Shown in pieces: positions 31,124-36,541 of a DNA stretch of 36,541 bases. The notes beneath the pieces were generated by a model. The model did not search any database. It was given only the letters and a program-made list of their open reading frames with translations, and had not been told where the DNA came from. The stretch is from NCBI GenBank assembly GCA_017507145.1, contig JAFWBJ010000029.1, positions 1-36,541 on the forward strand. The letters run 5' to 3'. The translations under genes and the position numbers were made by a program. Numbering within the stretch: position 1 is the stretch's first letter; every line of letters starts with the position of its first letter. This DNA is from Clostridia bacterium (GTDB lineage: Bacteria > Bacillota > Clostridia > Oscillospirales > CAG-272).

Positions 31124-31262
31124 TGTCTAATTTGTGAAAAGATGTGCTTTGCGGAAAAATTTTTCGTATGATTTGCCCGGTGGGCGGGCAAATTAAGGGC
31201 GAGGTGGCAGTCAGAGACGCGGGCTGCCGGCTATATTCATGCGTCGGAAAGGTTTGATTGCT

Positions 31263-32534
31263 ATGAAAATTTGGATTCGCATGACGGTTTGTGTGCTGTT
31301 GACGGCGCTGCTGATCGGGCCGCTGCCGACGGGGGCGGTGTCGCCCGGGCTGTCGAATCTGGCGATTTCGGCCGATATGGCCAAGGCAGGCCTGCAGAAC
31401 GGAGAGATCCGCTTCAGCGCCGATGATTTTGCACGCGCACTCAACCGTGCTCGCCTGCGCGAGATTACGGTGACGGTACTGCCGCCGGCAGAGGAGGGCA
31501 CGCTGAAGTTGGGCACTGCGGCGGTCTATGCCGGCCAGGTCATCAGCCAAAATGCGTTGGATCTGCTGCATTTCGTGCCGGCCGCGGCGGCCGTAACCGA
31601 ATCGGCTTTTCGCTTCACCGCCGAGGGCGCCAGCTATCCCATCACCTGCTCGCTCTATCTGCTGCCCCGCATCAACTACGCCCCGACTGTCGAACTGGCG
31701 GACGACGGCGCGCTGGCGGTCAGTACCCACCGGGCCATCAGCTGTTTCGGAACGCTGCCAGCCTATGACCCCGAGGGCGATCCGCTGACCTATGAAATCG
31801 TGCGCGCGCCCAAGAAGGGGACGGTTACCTTTACCGATCGGAGCACCGGTGACTACTGCTACACGCCCGCCGCCGGCAAGACCGGCCGGGACAGCTTCCG
31901 TTATGTGGTGCGGGACAAATACGGCAACTATTCGGCCGCCGCGACGGTCAGCGTGACCATCACCCGCCCAAAGACAGCCGTTGTCTTTGCCGATATGGAG
32001 AATCACTGGGCGCATAACGCGGCGCTGACCATGATCGAGACCGGGCTGATGCAGGGGCGGCAGATCGGCAATACCGTTTGCTTTGCGCCGAATGAGCCGG
32101 TCAGCCGTGGGGAGTTTCTGGTGATGGCGATGCAGGCAGCCGGCATGGGGGATGTGCCCCAGGCTGTCTCGACCGGATTCGCCGATGATGCCGCAATCCC
32201 GGTGGGCATGAAGGGCTATGTTGCCGCCGCAGCCGAGCTGGGGTATGTCAGAGGGCGTGAAGTCGAAGGGGTGTGCAAGTTCTGCCCCGATGATACCGTC
32301 ACCCGTGCCGAGGCCGCAGTTATCCTCAACAACATCCTCAAGCCCGAGGTGCCGACCGTGCGTGCCGTCTTTGCCGATGCCGACGGCGTGCCGGCCTGGG
32401 CTTACGATGCGCTCTCGGCGCTCAACACCCTTGGTGTGATGAGCGGAACCGGAGGCGGTGTGATTTCGGCCAACTCGCCCATCACCCGTGCGCAGGCCGC
32501 CCAGATTTTCTGTGCGGTTATGGCGTTGGAATAA
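31263..32534 (+). CDS. Secreted protein with Ig-like repeats and three S-layer homology domains
   Basis: A cell-surface protein probably held by SLH domains to pyruvylated wall polymer. The 423 residues begin with a signal peptide (MKIWIRMTVCVLLTALLIGP, cleavage after about 26). Two beta-rich modules follow: residues 45-135 (FSADDFARALNRARLREITV, LPPAEEGTLKLG) and 140-235, an Ig/cadherin-like module with the AYDPEGDPLTYEIV...TPAAGKTGRDSFRYVVRDK pattern. Three SLH repeats start near 240 (VFADMENHWAH), 303 (GFADDAAIPVGM) and 366 (VFADADGVPAWAYDAL), each with a closing R-A/G-E/Q motif. The ATG at 31263 is chosen because it gives a proper signal peptide; an ATG at 31239 adds eight residues. Ligand unknown. 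Confidence 0.88.
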   Translation: MKIWIRMTVCVLLTALLIGPLPTGAVSPGLSNLAISADMAKAGLQNGEIRFSADDFARALNRARLREITVTVLPPAEEGTLKLGTAAVYAGQVISQNALDLLHFVPAAAAVTESAFRFTAEGASYPITCSLYLLPRINYAPTVELADDGALAVSTHRAISCFGTLPAYDPEGDPLTYEIVRAPKKGTVTFTDRSTGDYCYTPAAGKTGRDSFRYVVRDKYGNYSAAATVSVTITRPKTAVVFADMENHWAHNAALTMIETGLMQGRQIGNTVCFAPNEPVSRGEFLVMAMQAAGMGDVPQAVSTGFADDAAIPVGMKGYVAAAAELGYVRGREVEGVCKFCPDDTVTRAEAAVILNNILKPEVPTVRAVFADADGVPAWAYDALSALNTLGVMSGTGGGVISANSPITRAQAAQIFCAVMALE

Positions 32535-32540
32535 GTGCCC

Positions 32541-32577
32541 GGGAGGGGCCTCGGCAGATGAGGCTCCTCCCAATTTT
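32541..32577 (+). terminator. Terminator after the SLH protein gene
   Basis: GGGAGGGGCCTC (32541-32552), loop GGCAGAT and GAGGCTCCTCCC (32560-32571) form a 12-bp stem with one G-T pair, followed by AATTTT. The T-tract is short. Confidence 0.7.
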
Positions 32578-32617
32578 GGAGAAAAGTTAAAATAATATTA
32601 CAATCGCAAAAACTCCC

Positions 32618-32646
32618 TTGCAATTTTTTCCGGTTTGCGGTATACT
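32618..32646 (+). promoter_or_regulatory. Promoter of ireB-ribF-carboxypeptidase unit
   Basis: -35 TTGCAA (32618-32623), 17 bp, -10 TATACT (32641-32646). The -35 hexamer is the same as that of ilvE. Transcription would begin about 25 nt before the ireB ribosome-binding site region. Confidence 0.7.
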
Positions 32647-32678
32647 GTACCCATCAAAGCAAAAAGGAGTTGAGATCC

Positions 32679-32936
32679 ATGCCGAAGAATGAACTGCAAA
32701 GAACCCAAACCTTTACCCTTGGAACCGATAAGGAAAATCCGACCAAGGCGACACTTGCCGCTGTCTATACCGCGCTGAGTGAAAAGGGATATGATCCCAT
32801 CAATCAGATCGTCGGCTATATTCTCTCGGAGGATCCGACTTATATCACCAACCACAACAATGCACGCAGCCTGATCTGCCGGATCGACCGCTACGAGCTG
32901 CTCAATAAGCTCGTTAAGGAATACCTCGGCGTCTGA
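32679..32936 (+). CDS. ireB: IreB-family regulatory phosphoprotein (UPF0297)
   Basis: In Enterococcus, IreB is the small substrate of the PASTA Ser/Thr kinase IreK and phosphatase IreP and negatively controls intrinsic cephalosporin resistance. The 85-residue product fits the family in length and in [39 protein letters not shown] and the final [10 protein letters not shown]. Near the N-terminus the run RTQTFTLGT offers threonines comparable in place to the phosphorylated ones. The ATG at 32679 lies 9 nt after AAAAGGAG; the TTG at 32670 is rejected. In most Bacillota ireB is next to ruvX; here ribF follows within 18 bp. Confidence 0.93.
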   Translation: MPKNELQRTQTFTLGTDKENPTKATLAAVYTALSEKGYDPINQIVGYILSEDPTYITNHNNARSLICRIDRYELLNKLVKEYLGV

Positions 32937-32954
32937 GGCGTGCCGGGTGCGACC

Positions 32955-33875
32955 ATGACACAAATACATCTGACAACTATGCGCGAGGAGGCTGCAACCA
33001 GCCCCCTCGCTATTGCCATTGGCAATTTTGACGGTGTGCACATCGGGCACCGCGCTCTGCTTGACCGCCTGCGCACCGAGGCGGCGGCGCTGGGGCTGCC
33101 CACCGCCGTCTGGTGCTTTGCCACACCCCCATCCGCCTACCTGCCCGGCGGCGCTGTCCCGCAACTGATCACGCCGGAGGAAAAGCTGGCCCGCTTCGCC
33201 GAGGCCGGCATCGACTACTGTATCCTCGGCGATTTCGCCGCCCTGCGCGACTACTCGCCCGCCCGCTTTGTCCGCGAGGTGCTGATCGACGCCTGCCGCT
33301 GCCGCTGCATCGTCTGCGGCTTCAATTTCAGCTTCGGCGCGAGAGGGCAGGGCACGCCCGATGACCTGCGCACCCTCTTCCCCCACCGCACCGTGGTGGT
33401 GGACGCAGTTAGCCTGGACGGACAGGCTGTTAGCTCAACCGCCATCCGCGCGGCCATTGCCAAGGGCGACATTGCCCATGCCAATGCCATGCTCGGCCGC
33501 TCCTGGGCGCTGACTCTGCCCGTCCTGCACGGCAAGGCGCTCGGCCGCACCATCGGCATCCCCACCGTTAACCAGCGTTTCCCCGAGGGCCACATCCTGC
33601 CGGCCTTCGGTGTGTATGCTACCCGCTTCTGCGACGGCGCGCGCGAATATCCCGCTGTGACCAACGTCGGCGTGCGTCCCACCGTTGATGACGGCGAGGC
33701 TGTCACCTGCGAGACGCACATCCTCGATTTTGCCGCTGACCTCTACGGCCGCCCGGTGCGCATCGAATTCCTCGACTACCTGCGCCCCGAGCAGAAGTTC
33801 GCCTCCCTCGATGCCCTGCGCGCTGCCATCGATGCCGACATCGCCGCTGCCCGCGCCCGCTTCCGCCACCGCTGA
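32955..33875 (+). CDS. ribF: Bifunctional riboflavin kinase / FAD synthetase
   Basis: Phosphorylates riboflavin to FMN and adenylates FMN to FAD. The 306 residues have the N-terminal FAD synthetase domain with GNFDGVHIGH (23-32, HxGH at 29-32), FNFSFGARGQGT and the ISSTxIR-like AVSSTAIRAAIAKGDIAHAN. The C-terminal kinase domain has GRTIGIPTVNQRFPEGHILP, VTNVGVRPTV and ETHILDFAADLYGR. The ATG at 32955 is preferred over the GTG at 32940; neither has a strong ribosome-binding site, so translation may depend on coupling with ireB. No FMN riboswitch precedes it. Confidence 0.96.
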   Translation: MTQIHLTTMREEAATSPLAIAIGNFDGVHIGHRALLDRLRTEAAALGLPTAVWCFATPPSAYLPGGAVPQLITPEEKLARFAEAGIDYCILGDFAALRDYSPARFVREVLIDACRCRCIVCGFNFSFGARGQGTPDDLRTLFPHRTVVVDAVSLDGQAVSSTAIRAAIAKGDIAHANAMLGRSWALTLPVLHGKALGRTIGIPTVNQRFPEGHILPAFGVYATRFCDGAREYPAVTNVGVRPTVDDGEAVTCETHILDFAADLYGRPVRIEFLDYLRPEQKFASLDALRAAIDADIAAARARFRHR

Positions 33876-33898
33876 TTCTGCACGTTACGGAGGATTCT

Positions 33899-35218
33899 AT
33901 GCCTACCTTCACCCGATTCCTCGCCGCCCTGCTGGCCTGCCTTTGCCTGCTGGCGATGCTGCCGGTTGCGGCTTCGGCCGCCGAGCCGCCCGACACGACG
34001 CATGCCAAGGGGGTCTACCTCTATAATCTTGAGAACGAGGAGGTCATCCTCGCGCAAAACGAGCATACCGTCATCTACCCTGCCTCGACCACCAAGATCA
34101 TGACCGGCCTGGTGGCCGTCGAAGCGCTGGCCGGCCGGCTGGATGAGCGCGTCACCGTCACAGCCGAGATGCTCAAGGGCGTGACCGGCAACAACATCGC
34201 GCTCAAGGCCGGGGAGACGGTCACCGTGCGGGACATGCTCTACGCGGCGCTGTGCGGCGGCTACAACGACGCATGCGCTGTGCTGGCCCACCTTGTCGGC
34301 GGGAGCACGGTCGGCTTTGTCAAGCTGATGAACGACCGCGCCGCCGCACTTGGCGCTGACTCCACCCATTATACCAACCCGTCCGGCATGCACCACGCTG
34401 ACATGATCACCACCACGGCCGACACCGCGAAAATCGCGCTTGCCGCGACCCACCTGCCGCTGTACATGGAGATCACCTCGGCGGCCAAGTACACCATGCC
34501 GGCGACCAATATTTCCTACGAGCGCAACATCTACAACCGCAACTACCTCATCGCCCGCAACAAAGAGGTCATCTACTACTACGCCGCAGCCCGCGGGCTG
34601 AATTCCGGCTCGACGACGGAGGGCGGCTATTGCCTGGCCACCACCGCCGAGCAGAACGGCCTGACCTACCTCTGCATCGTGATGGGCGGCGAGGAGGTGG
34701 AGGGAAAGATCACCTCCTACACCATCGCGCGGAGCCTGCTCGATTGGGTGTTTGACGCCTACGGCTACGTCACGGTGCTGGATACCGGGCGCATGGTCTG
34801 CGAGGTTCCGGTGACGCTGTCCGAGAAGGTGGACTATGTCACGCTGCACCCCGAGACGGCCATGCAGCACTACTTGCCCACCGACCTTGACCTCGAAACC
34901 GCGCTGACGTACAGCTATAAGATCACCTCTGCCTCGCTGACGGCGCCGGTGGAGGAGGGCCAGGTCGCCGGCTTCATCACGGTCAGCTACGGCGACGAGC
35001 TGCTGGGGACGGTCAACCTCATCACCAAAAACGCCGTCGAGCGCTCGGATTTCCTCTACTTAATGAGCCGGATTCAGGCATTTTCGCGCAGTCGCTTCTT
35101 TGTGGCCACGGTGATTGCCGCGGTGGTGCTGACCGTCATCTACATCTTCGGCACAGCCATCTACCGCTATCGGCGCGCCCAGCGCCAGCAGCGCTACCCG
35201 CGCTACCGCAGGAAGTGA
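33899..35218 (+). CDS. S11-family D-alanyl-D-alanine carboxypeptidase-like protein with altered active site
   Basis: A low-molecular-weight penicillin-binding protein relative that would trim the terminal D-Ala of peptidoglycan stems outside the membrane. The 439 residues have a signal peptide (to about 27), the S11 catalytic domain, a C-terminal beta domain (about 285-385) and a membrane helix (about 400-422) with a basic tail. The first motif is intact, STTK (63-66). The second, usually SxN, is G121-Y-N123 in LCGGYNDACAVLA. The third, usually KTG, is N235-S-G237 in RGLNSGSTTEGGYCL. The serine and lysine these motifs normally supply are therefore absent. The fold is otherwise preserved. It follows ribF by 23 bp after a CGGAGG site. 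Either it is a divergent active enzyme or a peptidoglycan-binding pseudoenzyme. Confidence 0.93.
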   Translation: MPTFTRFLAALLACLCLLAMLPVAASAAEPPDTTHAKGVYLYNLENEEVILAQNEHTVIYPASTTKIMTGLVAVEALAGRLDERVTVTAEMLKGVTGNNIALKAGETVTVRDMLYAALCGGYNDACAVLAHLVGGSTVGFVKLMNDRAAALGADSTHYTNPSGMHHADMITTTADTAKIALAATHLPLYMEITSAAKYTMPATNISYERNIYNRNYLIARNKEVIYYYAAARGLNSGSTTEGGYCLATTAEQNGLTYLCIVMGGEEVEGKITSYTIARSLLDWVFDAYGYVTVLDTGRMVCEVPVTLSEKVDYVTLHPETAMQHYLPTDLDLETALTYSYKITSASLTAPVEEGQVAGFITVSYGDELLGTVNLITKNAVERSDFLYLMSRIQAFSRSRFFVATVIAAVVLTVIYIFGTAIYRYRRAQRQQRYPRYRRK

Positions 35219-35263
35219 GCGAAATCCTACTATAATCAATATTACCTGCTGATTGACCAAAGC

Positions 35264-35291
35264 CCCCGCAGATTTTTCTGCGGGGATTTTT
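35264..35291 (+). terminator. Intrinsic terminator after the carboxypeptidase gene
   Basis: CCCCGCAGA (35264-35272), loop TTTT and TCTGCGGGG (35277-35285) form a 9-bp stem, followed by A and TTTTT. It closes the ireB-ribF-carboxypeptidase unit. Confidence 0.88.
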
Positions 35292-35358
35292 GTCGATCGG
35301 CGCAGATTTGAGGGCGAATATTTGTGCAAATTTTAATAGAGTTTTTTGCCGCTAAGGG

Positions 35359-35387
35359 TTGACAAGATTTAGTTGTTGTGCTAAAAT
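35359..35387 (+). promoter_or_regulatory. Promoter of the beta-helix surface protein gene
   Basis: Perfect -35 TTGACA (35359-35364), 17 bp, -10 TAAAAT (35382-35387). The leader is about 68 nt and ends in a good GGAGG before the ATG at 35462. The surrounding DNA is more AT-rich than most of the window. Confidence 0.8.
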
Positions 35388-35461
35388 TTATATGTGTATT
35401 ATTATGCGCTGTACCTGGAGGGCAGTCCGGTCGGCGTAAATCTATTCATTTGGAGGACCCT

Positions 35462-36541
35462 ATGAAAACACGCATTTTGTCCTATGTGCTGTGTGTGCTG
35501 ATGCTGGTGTCGATGATCCCGGTATCGGTAAGCGCGGCAACGACAGGCAAGGTTACAGTTGGCACCAAGGAATATGCTACCTTGCTGGAAGCTGTAAACG
35601 ATAACAAAACGGTTACTGATCCCGTTACCATCACACTCACCGGCAGAGTTGAGTGGGAGACCGGTTCGGAACACGGTTCCACTCCCTTTGGCATGGCTAC
35701 GTCGCTTCTGACTATCAAGGGGGCTGATGAAACCGCAAATCTTGTCGCAACCGGAAAAGGCGTTGGCCCGATTGGCCAGGAAACCGGCAAGGTTATTTTC
35801 CAAGATCTGACCATTTCGGATGAGTCGGTATCCTACGCTGAGAGCTCGTGGGAATTTGGTTATCTTGAGTTCCGCGGCAATATCGATTTTATCAATTGCG
35901 ATTTTACCGATGCGATTCAATATGACCAGGACAACGGAAATAATGTCGGCGGCAAGGTAACTTTCACGGGTTGCTCATTCACTTCGCGTGAAAAATGGCA
36001 GTACGCCGTTTGGATTGGCGACGGCATTGCTGAATTTGACAGTTGTACGTTTAGTGGCTATCGTGGCTTGAAGATTCATGAGGCTTATGGCTCCAATGTT
36101 GATGAGGTCAAGGTTGACGGCTGTACCTTTGGTCCGCTGAGCGAGAAACCCGGTATTGCAATCGGTGTCCTTGAGTCCACCACGACTCTGGAAATTTCCA
36201 ACTGCACCGTTTCGGGTGTTCAGGCTGGCGATCAGAGTCAGTATCTTATTGAGACTGACACCGACCTCTCTACTTTCAATTACACCGTTACTGACACCGC
36301 TGTTGTTGTTCCGAACTCGGTTGCAAAGATCGGTGACTATGAGTATGAGACCTTTGAGCTTGCACTTGCCTCCGCCAAGGCTGGCGACGTGATCAAGCTC
36401 AACCCCGGCATCTATGAGCCGCTCACCATCAACAAAGGCGTTACCGTCACCGCAGCTGATCCGGCCAACAAGCCGATCATCAAGGTCAACAGCAAGGCTG
36501 AGAGCCGCAGCTACCCCTCCCCCGTCAATATTGAGTGCGAC
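35462..36541 (+). CDS. Secreted right-handed beta-helix protein, N-terminal part (cut by window edge)
   Basis: The frame is open from the ATG at 35462 to the window end, 360 residues so far. A signal peptide (MKTRILSYVLCVLMLVSMIP, then VSVSAA) leads into a domain starting VTVGTKEYATLLEAV. Repeated short strands with F-x-x-C turns follow: FINCDFTDA, FTGCSFTSRE, FDSCTFSGYRG, VDGCTFGPLS and ISNCTVSGV. These are typical of parallel beta-helix, pectin-lyase-like folds. From about residue 299 a second copy seems to begin (VAKIGDYEYETFELALASAKAGD). Codons ending in T (GTT, ACT, GCT) are more common than in neighbours. It is probably a large surface protein binding or cutting polysaccharide; no catalytic residues can be named. 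The end is missing. Confidence 0.85.
   Translation, partial: MKTRILSYVLCVLMLVSMIPVSVSAATTGKVTVGTKEYATLLEAVNDNKTVTDPVTITLTGRVEWETGSEHGSTPFGMATSLLTIKGADETANLVATGKGVGPIGQETGKVIFQDLTISDESVSYAESSWEFGYLEFRGNIDFINCDFTDAIQYDQDNGNNVGGKVTFTGCSFTSREKWQYAVWIGDGIAEFDSCTFSGYRGLKIHEAYGSNVDEVKVDGCTFGPLSEKPGIAIGVLESTTTLEISNCTVSGVQAGDQSQYLIETDTDLSTFNYTVTDTAVVVPNSVAKIGDYEYETFELALASAKAGDVIKLNPGIYEPLTINKGVTVTAADPANKPIIKVNSKAESRSYPSPVNIECD

Noticed and set aside
31080..32573. Open frame of 497 codons on the minus strand opposite the SLH protein gene
   Set aside because: The plus strand carries a signal peptide and three SLH repeats; this frame also runs through the ilvE promoter and a terminator.
1..36541. CRISPR arrays, insertion sequences, phage genes, tRNA and rRNA genes
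   Set aside because: No regularly spaced repeats, transposase or integrase motifs, tRNA cloverleaf or rRNA-like sequence were noticed on either strand when read by eye; a covariance or profile search was not possible here.

Overview
The window is a piece of a GC-rich genome of an endospore-forming Clostridia (Bacillota), most likely from an anaerobic gut lineage such as the Oscillospirales. The evidence is a complete spoIIIAA-AH sporulation operon and several conserved Bacillota gene orders: infC-rpmI-rplT, dprA-topA-trmFO, plsX-rnc-smc-ftsY and nadD-yqeK-LCP-rsfS. IreB and S21 are also present, promoters are classical sigma-A type with 17-bp spacers, and intrinsic terminators are frequent. 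The lineage call is inference; there is no rRNA gene to fix it.

Layout. 1-1389 (minus) is the first 463 codons of the Lon protease, cut by the window edge. It is divergent from the infC-rpmI-rplT translation operon (2061-3247, plus) across a 670-bp gap holding three promoters. A perfect 16-bp hairpin and a terminator close that operon. 3416-11148 is a run of plus-strand housekeeping genes: a TrmH/SpoU RNA methyltransferase, dprA, topA, trmFO, plsX and rnc. After a terminator and a fresh promoter, 11311-23018 carries smc, ftsY, an uncharacterised membrane protein, rdgB, a YhbY-type RNA-binding protein, a fused nadD-yqeK, an LCP-family cell-wall ligase, rsfS and leuS. rpsU (23125-23301) is a separate unit with its own consensus promoter and terminator. 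spoIIIAA-AH (23418-28122) encodes the mother-cell half of the feeding-tube channel used during spore formation.

The right part is more accessory. An M3-family oligoendopeptidase and ilvE lie on the minus strand (28185-31028). Divergent from them is a secreted protein with Ig-like and SLH domains (31263-32534). Then come ireB, ribF and an S11 D,D-carboxypeptidase-like protein whose second and third active-site motifs are altered (32679-35218). Last is the 5' part of a large secreted beta-helix protein with its own promoter and different codon use (35462-end).

Most of the content is conserved core genome, and I see no clear new defence or mobile system: no CRISPR array, insertion sequence, integrase, tRNA or rRNA. 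The less ordinary signals are: a non-AUG (ATT) start and attenuator for infC; two AT-rich islands inside GC-rich genes that look like internal promoters, one followed by a Shine-Dalgarno and a TTG start exactly at a domain boundary; the NadD-YqeK fusion; a palindrome over the lon -10 box; structured intergenic hairpins; the active-site-altered carboxypeptidase beside IreB; and the uncharacterised membrane protein between ftsY and rdgB.
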